Assembly: GCF_003663885.1 (NCBI RefSeq)
Contig: NZ_RCCE01000001.1
Coordinates: 372,001 to 436,000, forward strand
Source: Litoreibacter meonggei
GTDB lineage: Bacteria; Pseudomonadota; Alphaproteobacteria; Rhodobacterales; Rhodobacteraceae
Length of the DNA: 64,000 nucleotides
Direction: 5' to 3'
A program made the position numbers and the translations under genes. Shown one piece after another: positions 26,562 through 36,039 of the stretch (its first letter is position 1; each line of letters opens with the position of its first letter). The notes under the pieces are model-generated. The model saw only the letters and a list, made by a program, of their open reading frames with translations. It searched no databases and had not been told where the DNA came from.

Positions 26562-28247
26562 TTAAACTTCGTTGCTAAAGTGCTTTATCACCATACGGAT
26601 CGGATTTGGCGCGGCTTGGCCCAGCCCGCAGATGGACGCATCACCCATGGCTACGCACAGCTCCTCCAGCAGCGGTTGGTCCCATGTGTCGGCTTGCATC
26701 AGCTTCACCGCCTTTTCGCAGCCCACACGGCAGGGCGTGCATTGCCCGCAGGACTCGTCCTCGAAGAACCGCAGCATGTTCAGCGCCGCCGCTTTGGCAG
26801 AGTCCTGATCCGACAACACCACCACAGCGGCCGAGCCGATGAAGCTGCCCAAAGGTTGCAGCGTGTCGAAGTCCAGCGGCACGTCGTCGATGCTGGCGGG
26901 CAACAGGCCGGACGATGGCCCGCCCGGCTGATAGGCCTTGAACACGTGGCCCTGCGCCATGCCGCCTGCGGCTTCGATAACATCTGTGATGGTGGAACCC
27001 GCAGGCAGCAAGTGCACGCCGGGCTTCGCCACACGCCCCGAAACCGAATAGCTGCGCAGACCTTTGCGGCCGTTCTTCTCAGTGGTGTTCAGCACTTCCG
27101 GCCCCTCGCGGCAGATGCGCGCGATCCAGTGCAGGGTTTCGACGTTGTGAACCAATGTGGGTTGGCCGAACAGCCCCACCTGCGCCACGTAAGGCGGGCG
27201 GTGGCGCGGCAAGCCACGTTTGCCTTCGATGGACTCGATCATCGCGCTCTCTTCGCCGCAGATATAAGCCCCTGCACCGCGGCGCAGCTCGATATAGCCT
27301 TCAGCCACCAAGCCCGCGGCCTCCAGTGCTGTGATCTCGCGGCGCAGGATGTCCAAGACGGCGGGGTATTCGTCCCGCATATAGATGTAGCAGCGGTCGG
27401 CCTCGACGGCCCATGCGGCGATCAACATTCCCTCTAGGAACAAATGCGGCGCGCGTTCCAGATAGTAGCGGTCCTTGAACGTACCGGGCTCGCCCTCGTC
27501 GCCGTTCACGGCCAGATAGCGCGGCCCTGCATTGCCGCGCACGAAGCCCCATTTGGTGCCGGACGGAAAGCCCGCGCCACCAAGACCGCGCAAACCGCTT
27601 TCCTTGATCAGCGCCTGAACATCTTCCCACTTTCCGTCGTTACGGAGAGTTAGAAGTGCGGCGTAACCATCTGAATTTTTGTATTTTTCATAAGTTTCGT
27701 AGTCAGGGATATGCGCATGGGTATCCCCCGCAGAAATCGCGGCCTCGACCTTTTCAACCGTGGCGTTATCCACGTGATGATGCCCCAGTTCCAGCACGGG
27801 TGCTGTGTCGCAGCGCCCCATACAAGGCGCGCGCAGAACCCGGACTTCGGAGGCGTCCAACCCGTCCTCCAAGGCCGCCTTCAACGCCTGCGCGCCCGCC
27901 AACTCGCACGACAGCGAGTCGCAGACACGGATCGTCAGCGCGGGCGGCGGGGCCTCGTCTTCTTTGACCACGTCGAAATGGGCATAGAAGCTGGCAACCT
28001 CGTAGATCTCGGCCATGGACAGGCGCATCTCTTCGGCCAGCGCACGCAGATGCGCGGCGGACAGATGGCCGTGCTTGTCTTGAATCAGGTGCAGGAATTC
28101 AATCAGCAAGTCGCGGTTGCGCGGGCGCTCGCCCAGCAAGGATTGCACCTCGGCCAGAGCGGCATCATCATATTGACGCCCCTTGGTGAACTTGCGTCCC
28201 CGTCCCTTGCCCGATTTCCACACGCCCTTGCGTTCATCCAGCGCCAT
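26562..28247 (-). CDS. NAD-dependent formate dehydrogenase beta subunit-like (fused NuoE-NuoF type)
   Basis: 561 residues. An N-terminal NuoE/FdsG-like thioredoxin fold binds [2Fe-2S] through C109, C114, C142 and C146 (VCDSLSC and PCMGRCD). A NuoF-like part follows, with the FMN/NADH motifs GLGGAGFPSGTKW and GDEGEPGTFKDRYY, an SLBB region, and the [4Fe-4S] motif ESCGQCTPCRVGC. ICGLGQAAPNP near the end is typical of formate dehydrogenase diaphorase subunits. It would pass electrons to NAD+. The partner molybdenum subunit is not on either side: ftsY lies downstream and an AlkB-like gene is divergent upstream. Ribosome site GGGAGAG precedes the ATG. Confidence 0.82.
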   Translation of the reverse strand: MALDERKGVWKSGKGRGRKFTKGRQYDDAALAEVQSLLGERPRNRDLLIEFLHLIQDKHGHLSAAHLRALAEEMRLSMAEIYEVASFYAHFDVVKEDEAPPPALTIRVCDSLSCELAGAQALKAALEDGLDASEVRVLRAPCMGRCDTAPVLELGHHHVDNATVEKVEAAISAGDTHAHIPDYETYEKYKNSDGYAALLTLRNDGKWEDVQALIKESGLRGLGGAGFPSGTKWGFVRGNAGPRYLAVNGDEGEPGTFKDRYYLERAPHLFLEGMLIAAWAVEADRCYIYMRDEYPAVLDILRREITALEAAGLVAEGYIELRRGAGAYICGEESAMIESIEGKRGLPRHRPPYVAQVGLFGQPTLVHNVETLHWIARICREGPEVLNTTEKNGRKGLRSYSVSGRVAKPGVHLLPAGSTITDVIEAAGGMAQGHVFKAYQPGGPSSGLLPASIDDVPLDFDTLQPLGSFIGSAAVVVLSDQDSAKAAALNMLRFFEDESCGQCTPCRVGCEKAVKLMQADTWDQPLLEELCVAMGDASICGLGQAAPNPIRMVIKHFSNEV

Positions 28248-28431
28248 GATGCTCTCCCGATCTTGCTTGCAGTGAACCTAGTCCGTGACACCGCCCTCGG
28301 GATACGCAAAAACGACCTCTATGGACGTTCCTGCGCAGCCTTTGCCGCAAATTTTCAAAAGGCTTCCATGATTTGGGCATATTCATACTATTTAGGAAGC
28401 ATTGACGCGCTTACTCAGGGACCGATTATCT

Positions 28432-29475
28432 ATGCCACGCTCATTTCTGGCCTTCACACTCGCCACGCTCTTTCCGCTGCCGTTTCTGGTGGCGGGTGCG
28501 CTGTTTGGCGGGTGGGCCGTGTGGATCGGGTTGTTCTACATCACCCTGTTTGTCGCGGGCGTCGACGAGTTCATTCCCGCCCTGACCCGCGACGGCGAAC
28601 CGGCCGAGGATGACGAGGCCGATCTGTTGTCACTGGTCTTGGTCGGTGCGCATTTCTTCTTGCTGTTTTTGATGGTCTGGGCCCTGTCCGGCCACGGCAC
28701 GAGGCTGCTTTCGGTCAGCGGCCTGGCCTTGTTTGCGGCCACGGGCCTGTTCATGGGGCAGGTCAGCAATTCCAACGCGCATGAATTGATCCACCGCGGC
28801 GCGCGCGGGCTGCGGCGGGCCGGAAAATGGGTCTATATCTCGTTGCTGTTCGGGCATCATGCTTCTGCCCATCCACTGGTGCATCACATCCATGTGGGCA
28901 CCCCGAACGATCCCAACACCTCGCGGATGGGCGAGAGCTTCTACAGCTTTGCCCGTCGCGCATGGCTTGGCAGCTTCAAAGCCGGCTTGAAAGCCGAGGA
29001 AGCGCGGCTTGCGCAGATCGGGGCCGGACGATGGGACCGGCGCAATCCCTATCTGCTGTATATCGGGGGGGCGGTGCTGATGTTGTTGATCTCGCTGATC
29101 ATCGCGGGTTGGCGCGGTGTGTTGGTGCATCTGCTGCTCGCGGCGTTTGCCCAGACACAGCTGATGCTGTCCGACTATGTCCAGCATTACGGACTGGAGC
29201 GCGCCCGGCGCGAAGACGGCTCTTTCGAGCCTGTCGGCGCGGTTCATTCGTGGAATGCGCCGCATTGGTTGTCCTCGCTGTGGATGCTGAACGCACCGCG
29301 CCATTCCGACCATCACGCCCACCCTGCAAAGCATTACACTGCCTTGGAAATCCCCGCCCGCGGGGAGGCCCCGATGCTGCCTTACGCGCTGCCGGTTATG
29401 GCCTGTATCGCGCTGTGGCCCAAGCGGTGGAGAAGTGTGATGAGCCCCCATGCCGAGGCTTGGCGGAGCGCTTGA
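28432..29475 (+). CDS. AlkB-like membrane non-haem diiron hydroxylase
   Basis: 347 residues from MPRSFLAFTL; a TTG ten codons upstream is less likely. Membrane helices surround the diiron histidine boxes: HELIH (117-121), HHASAH with HHIHVGTPNDPN (142-162), and NAPRHSDHHAHP near residue 290. NSNAHELIHR and SDHHAHP are the AlkB hallmarks. AlkB hydroxylates alkanes at the terminal carbon using rubredoxin electrons; some relatives act on other hydrophobic substrates. No rubredoxin gene is adjacent. A [2Fe-2S] ferredoxin gene lies 4-5 kb away and is not clearly linked. Confidence 0.85.
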   Translation: MPRSFLAFTLATLFPLPFLVAGALFGGWAVWIGLFYITLFVAGVDEFIPALTRDGEPAEDDEADLLSLVLVGAHFFLLFLMVWALSGHGTRLLSVSGLALFAATGLFMGQVSNSNAHELIHRGARGLRRAGKWVYISLLFGHHASAHPLVHHIHVGTPNDPNTSRMGESFYSFARRAWLGSFKAGLKAEEARLAQIGAGRWDRRNPYLLYIGGAVLMLLISLIIAGWRGVLVHLLLAAFAQTQLMLSDYVQHYGLERARREDGSFEPVGAVHSWNAPHWLSSLWMLNAPRHSDHHAHPAKHYTALEIPARGEAPMLPYALPVMACIALWPKRWRSVMSPHAEAWRSA

Positions 29476-29506
29476 CGCTGGTCATTGCAACACCCATCCT
29501 GCGCTG

Positions 29507-29908
29507 ATGAAACATCTTTTCCTTCTCGCCCTGCTCGCCTGCCCTGCACAGGCTGAAACGAAGATGACCCCATCCCAGTTCGAGGCTTTCACCCGCGACA
29601 CCACTGTGTTTTTCAACCGTCACGACGCGCCCTACGGGGCCGAGCAATATCTGAGCGGCAAGCGGGTGGTCTGGAGCTTTCTGGACGGCACCTGCCAGCG
29701 CGGGGTCTGGTTCGGCGACCGCGACGAGATTTGTTTTCTCTATGATGACCAACCAGACGCGTTGTGTTGGTATTTCTTTGATGACGGCGCGCGCCAGAGC
29801 GCGCGTATCGTCGGTGATGATCCGGCGGATGATCTGGTCGTGGTTGGCAAAAGCTCCGAGCCGCTGGTCTGCCCGGGGCCGGATGTGGGTGTCAGCTACC
29901 GGCCTTGA
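29507..29908 (+). CDS. Small secreted protein of unknown function
   Basis: 133 residues from MKHLFLLALLACPAQAETK, a clear signal peptide with likely cleavage after AQA. The mature part has a W/F-rich core (VWSFLDGTCQRGVWFGDRDEICFLYDD and CWYFFDDGA in overlapping order) with four cysteines (in GTC, EIC, ALC and LVC), which could form disulfides in the periplasm. I do not recognise the family. It starts 31 bases after the AlkB-like stop on the same strand, so co-expression is possible. Ends with a dispersed repeat between it and convergent xseA. Confidence 0.68.
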   Translation: MKHLFLLALLACPAQAETKMTPSQFEAFTRDTTVFFNRHDAPYGAEQYLSGKRVVWSFLDGTCQRGVWFGDRDEICFLYDDQPDALCWYFFDDGARQSARIVGDDPADDLVVVGKSSEPLVCPGPDVGVSYRP

Positions 29909-29969
29909 GTTGCGCCTGCCTGCGGCAGTCGCAACAGCGGGGGCAACCCCCCGCACCCCCGACTTTAGC

Positions 29970-30011
29970 GGGGCGCTGCCCCACACCCCGAGGTATTTTT
30001 GAAGCAATGAT
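29970..30011 (+). repeat. Dispersed intergenic repeat, degenerate copy D
   Basis: The GGGG-CGCTG-CCCC hairpin (29970-29982) is followed by CCCCGAGGTATTTTTG and a diverged tail. It lies between two convergent genes, where the hairpin could stop transcription from either side. It shares the hairpin and ATTTTTG block with copy B. Confidence 0.55.
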
Positions 30012-30019
30012 GGGGACGG

Positions 30020-31570
30020 TCAGTCGTCGAAGAGACCGGGTTGGCCGGGTTTCGAAGGTTTTGGCTTGGGAGCGGCTTTGGCGGCAGCGCCGACCGGGAT
30101 GCGGGCGTCTTTGAATTGCACCTCCAATGTGGTGGCTTTTTTGGCCTGCGTGCTGTTGGTGACGACCTTGTCACCGTCCCAGACGACTGCATAGCCGCGC
30201 TCCAGCGTCGCCTGATAGCCCAGCGTTTCGCGCAGGCGGTCGAGCTTTTCCATCTGGTCGCGCCATGATTTGACTTGGATGCTGCCCGCTTGAGAGGCCG
30301 TGCGGGTGGCGCGCGCAAGGCGGTCGCGCTGCAATCCGAGGTCGCGCTGAATGCCCTTGAGCGACAGCCCGCCCGACACGCGGTCAAATTGCGCGCGCGA
30401 CCGCTCGGCGCGCCGCTCAAGCGCCACAGCCAGACGCCCGCCCGCCTGATCGAGCCGCGCGGTCATCCGCTCTGTCTGGCGCGCAAGAATCGACGGGCGC
30501 AAAGGCGAGGCCGCTTTTTCGAAAGACAGTCGCTTTGTTGCGGTCCCTGCCTTCAGCGATGCATCCAGCCGTCCGCCCGCAAGATCAAAGCGCTGCCGCG
30601 CGGTCTGGGTGAGCTCGCTCGCGCGTGGCAGGGCACGGGACAGATCGGCCAGCCGTTGCTTGCGTGCGCCAACCATGCCGCTGAGCGCTTGCGCCATGCG
30701 CGCGCCGTAGCTGTCGACGGTGGCCAGAAGGTCCAGCCGCACCGGCACGGCAATCTCGGCGGCGGCGGTCGGGGTGGGCGCGCGGATGTCGGAGACGTAG
30801 TCGATCAGGGTCGTATCCGTCTCGTGGCCGACCGCAGAAATCAGCGGTATGTCCGAGGCCGCCGCCGCGCGCGCGACGCTTTCGTCGTTGAAGCCCCACA
30901 GGTCCTCGATAGAGCCGCCGCCGCGGGCCACGATGATCAAATCGGGGCGCGGCAAGGACCCGCCCGGCGTCATCGCATTGAACCCTTCGATGGCCGCCGT
31001 CACTTGCGGCGCACAACCCTCGCCCTGCACGGCGACGGGCCAGATCAACACCTTGCGCGGGAAGCGGTCCCGCAGGCGGTGCAGGATATCGCGGATTACT
31101 GCACCCTGCGGCGAGGTAATCACGCCGATGATTTCCGGCAGGTAGGGAATGGGCTTTTTGCGGGCGGGGTCGAACAGGCCCTCGGCCTCCAGCGCCTTCT
31201 TGCGCTTCTCCAGCATCGCCATCAGTGCGCCGACACCGGCGGGGCGGATGTCTTCGATCACCATCTGGTATTTGGACTGGCCCGGGAAGGTCGTCAGCTT
31301 GCCGATGGCCACGACCTCCATGCCTTCTTCGGGCTGCACCGCCAGCTTTGCCGCCTGCCCTTTCCAGATGATAGACGCCAGCACCGCACGGTCGTCTTTC
31401 AGGTCCAGATAGACATGGCCGGAGCGCGCGATCATCACCCGACCGACCTCGCCCTTGATGCGCACGCGGCCAAACTCGCCCTCGATGGTGCGCTTCACCG
31501 CGCCGGAGATTTCCGAGACCGTGTATTCCGGCTCGTTGCGCCCGGGCGTGTCGTCTTCGAGAAGGTCCAT
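30020..31570 (-). CDS. xseA: Exodeoxyribonuclease VII large subunit
   Basis: 516 residues from MDLLEDDTPGRNEPEYTVSE, which starts just before the OB-fold domain (SEISGAVKRTIEGEFGRVRIKGEV). The catalytic middle has GVITSPQGAVIRDILHRLRDRFP, DLIIVARGGGSIEDLWGFNDE and ISAVGHETDTTLIDYVSD. A long coiled coil with alternating Arg/Ala follows from about 330. XseA with XseB degrades single-stranded DNA in repair. xseB is not adjacent, as is common. The frame extends far upstream into purD on the other strand, which is not used. Confidence 0.95.
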   Translation of the reverse strand: MDLLEDDTPGRNEPEYTVSEISGAVKRTIEGEFGRVRIKGEVGRVMIARSGHVYLDLKDDRAVLASIIWKGQAAKLAVQPEEGMEVVAIGKLTTFPGQSKYQMVIEDIRPAGVGALMAMLEKRKKALEAEGLFDPARKKPIPYLPEIIGVITSPQGAVIRDILHRLRDRFPRKVLIWPVAVQGEGCAPQVTAAIEGFNAMTPGGSLPRPDLIIVARGGGSIEDLWGFNDESVARAAAASDIPLISAVGHETDTTLIDYVSDIRAPTPTAAAEIAVPVRLDLLATVDSYGARMAQALSGMVGARKQRLADLSRALPRASELTQTARQRFDLAGGRLDASLKAGTATKRLSFEKAASPLRPSILARQTERMTARLDQAGGRLAVALERRAERSRAQFDRVSGGLSLKGIQRDLGLQRDRLARATRTASQAGSIQVKSWRDQMEKLDRLRETLGYQATLERGYAVVWDGDKVVTNSTQAKKATTLEVQFKDARIPVGAAAKAAPKPKPSKPGQPGLFDD

Positions 31571-31634
31571 GTCGTCGCTCTTGTGATGCCTGCGCGCGCA
31601 GCTTAGAACGCCCGAAACCGGAGGGGAAGCAGCG

Positions 31635-32897
31635 ATGAACATATTGATCCTTGGAAGCGGCGGGCGCGAGCATGCATTGGCATGGGCGGTGATGCAGAAC
31701 CCCAAATGCGACCGGCTGATCGTGGCCCCGGGCAACGCAGGGATTGCCAGTGTGGCGGAATGTGCGGCGCTCGACATCATGAACCCCGACGCGGTGGTGG
31801 ATTTCGCGCAGAACCATTCGGTGGATTTTGTCATCGTCGGGCCTGAAGACCCGTTGGCCGCCGGGGTGGCCGATGCGTTGCGTGCGGCGGGGATATTGTG
31901 CTTCGGGCCGTCAGCCGCGGCGGCGCGGCTGGAGGCGTCCAAAAGCTTCACCAAGGAGATTTGTGACGCGGCGAATGCCCCCACTGCCGGCTACGCACAT
32001 TTCACCGATCTGGACGCCGCGAAGGCCTATGTCGAGGAGCAAGGCGCGCCGATCGTGATCAAGGCCGACGGTCTAGCTGCTGGCAAAGGGGTTGTGGTGG
32101 CGATGGACATTGCCACCGCTCTGGACGCACTGGATGACATGCTGGTCGGGGCGTTTGGCGACGCGGGTGCGGAAGTTGTGATCGAAGAATTCATGGAGGG
32201 CGAGGAAGCCTCCTATTTCGTGCTGTCCGATGGCAAAACCGTGCTGCCCATCGGCACCGCGCAGGACCACAAGCGCGCGTTTGACGGCGACGAAGGGCCG
32301 AACACTGGCGGCATGGGGGCCTATTCCCCTGCCCCCGTTTTATCCGACGAGATCGCAGCCAAAGCAATTGCCAAGATCGTGCAGCCCACGATTGACGAGA
32401 TGGCGCGGCGCGGCACCCCCTACCAAGGCGTGCTTTACGCAGGCTTCATGATCAAGGACGGGCAACCGCGTCTGGTGGAATATAACTGCCGTTTCGGCGA
32501 TCCTGAATGTCAGGTACTGATGATGCGGTTGGGCGCGCAGGCGCTGGACTTGATGCTAGCCTGCGCCGAGGAGCGGCTGGCGGAAGCAAAGGTCAATTGG
32601 GCGGACGATCATGCAATCACCGTGGTGATGGCATCCAACGGCTATCCCGGAGCGTATGAGAAAGGCTCGGTCATTGGCGGGCTGGATGAATTGCCCGAGG
32701 ACAGCTCTAATATGGTGTTCCATGCAGGCACCAAGGCCAAGGGCGAGCAGATTACTGCTGTGGGGGGGCGTGTGTTGAGCGTTACTGCGCGTGGTGCATC
32801 ATTGGCGGAGGCGCGTAAGCGTGCCTATGCGATGGTCGAGCGGATCGACTGGCCGGAAGGCTTTAACCGGACAGATATCGGCTGGCGCGCATTGTAG
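31635..32897 (+). CDS. purD: Phosphoribosylamine-glycine ligase
   Basis: 420 residues. MNILILGSGGREHALAWA is the typical PurD start. ATP-grasp features are clear: PIVIKADGLAAGKGVVVA, EEFMEGEEASYFVLSDG, TGGMGAYSPAPVL and YNCRFGDPECQ. It joins glycine to phosphoribosylamine in purine synthesis. Ribosome site GGAGGGG lies just upstream. It is divergent from xseA and convergent with the VCBS-repeat gene, separated from it by repeat copy B. Confidence 0.97.
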   Translation: MNILILGSGGREHALAWAVMQNPKCDRLIVAPGNAGIASVAECAALDIMNPDAVVDFAQNHSVDFVIVGPEDPLAAGVADALRAAGILCFGPSAAAARLEASKSFTKEICDAANAPTAGYAHFTDLDAAKAYVEEQGAPIVIKADGLAAGKGVVVAMDIATALDALDDMLVGAFGDAGAEVVIEEFMEGEEASYFVLSDGKTVLPIGTAQDHKRAFDGDEGPNTGGMGAYSPAPVLSDEIAAKAIAKIVQPTIDEMARRGTPYQGVLYAGFMIKDGQPRLVEYNCRFGDPECQVLMMRLGAQALDLMLACAEERLAEAKVNWADDHAITVVMASNGYPGAYEKGSVIGGLDELPEDSSNMVFHAGTKAKGEQITAVGGRVLSVTARGASLAEARKRAYAMVERIDWPEGFNRTDIGWRAL

Positions 32898-32907
32898 GCA
32901 GGGCTGG

Positions 32908-32961
32908 AGGGGGCGCTGCCCCCGCCTGCGGCCCCCCGGAATATTTTTGCCAAGATGAAAC
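32908..32961 (+). repeat. Dispersed intergenic repeat, copy B (longest copy)
   Basis: Begins with the hairpin GGGGG-CGCTG-CCCCC (32909-32923), then a GC-rich link with GCGGCCCCCCGG, then AATATTTTTGCCAAGATG and AAAC ending at 32961. It lies between the purD stop and the convergent VCBS-repeat gene. The hairpin could serve as a shared terminator. Confidence 0.72.
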
Positions 32962-32968
32962 GCAGGTT

Positions 32969-33712
32969 CTAATTGCATGATAGTGCGGCATCCAGTGACT
33001 GGCGATTCCTATGTGGCCCAACATCGCGCATTGTGAAGGATGTGCCGTCAAAGCGCGTGGCGATGACGCGGCGCCAATCGGCGGAGGCGGTGATCATTTC
33101 GGGGGTGCCGTCGCAATGGCGCAATCCGCCGCCGATATCGCGCTCATCGATGCGGTGGTTGGTCAGGCCCGGCTGGTCGGCCACGTGCTCTAGCGCCCCA
33201 TCGCGGTAGCGCCAGATGCGCAAGGTTTTTGCCAGATGCGGGCGGTCGATATAGGCCAGCTCGATATGTCCGTCACCATCCAGATCAGCGACGCCCACAG
33301 GCGCGAGCCAGCGGTTGGCGCGCCCGATATGCGGGGTGGCTGCGATCTTGCCGGTCTCGTCATAGATGGCCAGTTGCGCGCCAGTATTCACCTGAGTCTC
33401 GACCACCACCACCTCGGGCTTGCCGTCGCCGTCGACATCGGCCAAACGCGGCGCCACGTCTTCAAACACGCGATCCTTTGGTAGCCGAATTATGCGTTTG
33501 GTCTTATGCGCCCAGTCTTCGACCACCAGTTCCAGTGCGCCCCATTCGATGGCATCGCCGAGAATGCCGTGGGCGTAGCGGCTGGTGGGCTCGGCGTATC
33601 GCGCCTCGACAATTGTGTCAGCCGCGGCAGCCCCGCCCGCAATCAGGCACGCGGCCAGCCACGCGCGGCGCGCGACACGGGGCAGTAAGCGCGACGAGAG
33701 ACGCCGCGCCAT
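32969..33712 (-). CDS. Exported VCBS/FG-GAP repeat protein
   Basis: 247 residues. The N-terminus is basic then hydrophobic (RRAWLAACLIAGGAAAADT), a signal peptide with cleavage near AAA-ADT. The mature part contains FG-GAP/VCBS-type calcium-binding loops, DVDGDGKPEVVVVE and DLDGDGHIELAYID, which form beta-propeller blades. Such proteins often bind surfaces or partners; no enzyme motif is visible. It starts 2 bases after the ferredoxin stop on the same strand, so it is probably in the same transcript as the ferredoxin gene. Function unknown. Confidence 0.72.
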   Translation of the reverse strand: MARRLSSRLLPRVARRAWLAACLIAGGAAAADTIVEARYAEPTSRYAHGILGDAIEWGALELVVEDWAHKTKRIIRLPKDRVFEDVAPRLADVDGDGKPEVVVVETQVNTGAQLAIYDETGKIAATPHIGRANRWLAPVGVADLDGDGHIELAYIDRPHLAKTLRIWRYRDGALEHVADQPGLTNHRIDERDIGGGLRHCDGTPEMITASADWRRVIATRFDGTSFTMRDVGPHRNRQSLDAALSCN

Positions 33713-33714
33713 GC

Positions 33715-34239
<525 letters not shown>

Positions 34240-34241
34240 TT

Positions 34242-34802
34242 ATGCCCCACATGATCCCCAATCGCAGCCTTGGCGCTGTTCTCTCGCTCGCGATTGTCGC
34301 GGGCTGTGCGCCTGTGCCTATCGTCCCCGATGTGACGAAACTGATCTCGCCCACACATATCACTGCAACAGACATGAAGCCCCCTGCCGATATGCCCGGC
34401 GTGTGCTGGGCGCATATACCCGGCCCTCAAATCACCGAGATCGTGTCGGATATCGTCGTCGCCACACCTGCCGAGATCGGCCCCAATGGCGAAGAACTGT
34501 CCCCTGCGATTTACCGTGAAGTCACCCGCCCTCAAACCTTCAACGAGGGTGATGGTCGTTGGTTCACCCGCACCTGCGACGCTGACATGACCCCCGATTT
34601 CGTGATGACCTTGCAGCGCGCACTGTCGGTGCGTGGCCTATATCGTGGCGACGCCACGGGCGTGATGGACCACCGCACCCTACGAGCGGTGCAGGCATAC
34701 CAGACGCCCCAAGGCCTCGACAGCGCGATCCTGAGCCAAAGTGCGGCCCGTCAGCTTGGGCTGATAGCGGTGGAGTTGGAGATGGACACGTCTGACGGCT
34801 AA
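34242..34802 (+). CDS. Lipoprotein with peptidoglycan-binding domain
   Basis: 186 residues (or 183 from the second Met). The signal sequence has a lipobox-like end, LAIVAGCAPV, with Cys at about residue 22, so outer- or inner-membrane lipoprotein attachment is likely. After a proline-rich link, residues about 118-172 form a PG_binding_1-like repeat (VMTLQRALSVRGLYRGDATGV, DHRTLRAVQAYQ). It probably anchors to the wall. It is divergent from the ferredoxin gene and convergent with the desaturase gene. Exact partner unknown. Confidence 0.72.
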   Translation: MPHMIPNRSLGAVLSLAIVAGCAPVPIVPDVTKLISPTHITATDMKPPADMPGVCWAHIPGPQITEIVSDIVVATPAEIGPNGEELSPAIYREVTRPQTFNEGDGRWFTRTCDADMTPDFVMTLQRALSVRGLYRGDATGVMDHRTLRAVQAYQTPQGLDSAILSQSAARQLGLIAVELEMDTSDG

Positions 34803-34851
34803 AATCTTTGCGGCCAGCTTCTGTATATTGCGGCCATAGCGTACTGATTGA

Positions 34852-35922
34852 TCACACGGCAAACGGACGCAGGCGCTCCACCTCTTCGCGGTAAGGATTG
34901 GCCCCTTCCGGCAAAACCGGAATAATGACCGCGTCTTCGTATCTCAGCTGTTTCACAAGAACCGGAACCAGCCTTTTGAACGCCGCCCAGATCGACGGTT
35001 CTGGCCGGGGTACATCGTGCTTTATCAATTCATGGAGCTGAGGCAGGCGGTAATACGGGACCATAGTGAACATGTGATGTTCGACGTGGTAATTCATGTT
35101 CAGATAGATAAAACGGCTGATCGGGTTCATCAAAACTGTACGGGTGTTCAACCTGTGGTCGGTCACATTTTCCGCAAGCCCTAGATGTTGCAGCACCCCG
35201 GTCATTACATGGTGCCAAGCGCCGTAGAGACGCGGAAGTCCTACAACCATGAAGGGCAGTATCGACCCCATCCAAAGCGCCAGAGCGGCTATGCAAGCGT
35301 AGATCAGCAACCAGATGCGGGCGACGAGAAAAACCCTATTGTGATCCGCCGCGCGCACATAGGTTGCCTCGTCTGGATGGAGACGACCGCGCGCGTGCAA
35401 TATCATGCGGGCCACAAGGTGATATACGTCAACCAGTCCGAAAAAATTGAGCACAAGCCGCGCCAAATCAGGTGGACGCATCGCTACGATTTCCGGGTCT
35501 CGCCCGACGATGACCGTATCCGTGTGGTGCCTGACATGGCTGGCCCGCCAAACCACCGGGTTGCGCATGAGCATGAAGCTGGCGATATGGTAGACCACAT
35601 TGTTCATCCAAGCAGTTTCAAACGCAGTTTTATGCCCGCATTCGTGCCAACGGGAATCCGACGCCGAGCCGTAGAGAACACCGTAGATGAACCAGAACGG
35701 AGCCGACCACCATGACGGCCACAGCGCAATCGCTATACCCGCAGAAACGATCATGCCGCCAATCCAAAGAAGCGTATCACGCAGGGCGATTGCATCTGAC
35801 TTTTTCATCAACGCGCGAATAGCTGTCGGATCAACCTGCGGGCGATACCAGTTGGGATTTGTCAGCGCACAATCATCAGCCGAACGCCCCGTCTCGCCCG
35901 CAAGTGAATAATCCCTGACCAT
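34852..35922 (-). CDS. Fatty acid desaturase family protein
   Basis: 356 residues with membrane helices and the three diiron histidine boxes HECGH (93-97), HVRHH (129-133) and HVEHH (279-283, in MNYHVEHHMF). This identifies an acyl-lipid type desaturase or hydroxylase of the FA_desaturase superfamily. The electron donor and substrate cannot be read. It is 3' to a wall-binding lipoprotein gene (convergent) and its start region faces the DegP end. A plausible role is membrane lipid unsaturation or beta-carotene-type hydroxylation. Confidence 0.83.
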   Translation of the reverse strand: MVRDYSLAGETGRSADDCALTNPNWYRPQVDPTAIRALMKKSDAIALRDTLLWIGGMIVSAGIAIALWPSWWSAPFWFIYGVLYGSASDSRWHECGHKTAFETAWMNNVVYHIASFMLMRNPVVWRASHVRHHTDTVIVGRDPEIVAMRPPDLARLVLNFFGLVDVYHLVARMILHARGRLHPDEATYVRAADHNRVFLVARIWLLIYACIAALALWMGSILPFMVVGLPRLYGAWHHVMTGVLQHLGLAENVTDHRLNTRTVLMNPISRFIYLNMNYHVEHHMFTMVPYYRLPQLHELIKHDVPRPEPSIWAAFKRLVPVLVKQLRYEDAVIIPVLPEGANPYREEVERLRPFAV

Positions 35923-35987
35923 AGAGGCACGCTAGCGACGGCGTGAACAGCGGTCAATTCCCTGCCGGCTGTATACATCCTTTGACG

Positions 35988-36016
35988 AAAAAGGGCGCCC
36001 CGACCGGAGCGCCCTT
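35988..36016 (-). terminator. Terminator of the DegP gene
   Basis: Read on the minus strand, AAGGGCGC pairs with GCGCCCTT and is followed by a T run (CCCTTTTTCGTC), 24 bases after the protease stop codon. Good intrinsic terminator for the minus-strand gene. Confidence 0.78.
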
Positions 36017-36039
36017 GTCGATTGCCTATAAGGTGGTGC

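Noticed and set aside
28402-28431. TTG start ten codons upstream of the AlkB-like ATG
   Set aside because: The ATG at 28432 starts directly before the first helix; the extra residues (MTRLLRDRLS) add nothing recognisable.
30275-31606. Plus-strand 443-codon frame over xseA
   Set aside because: Antisense to the conserved XseA gene, with biased Arg/His composition and no domains.
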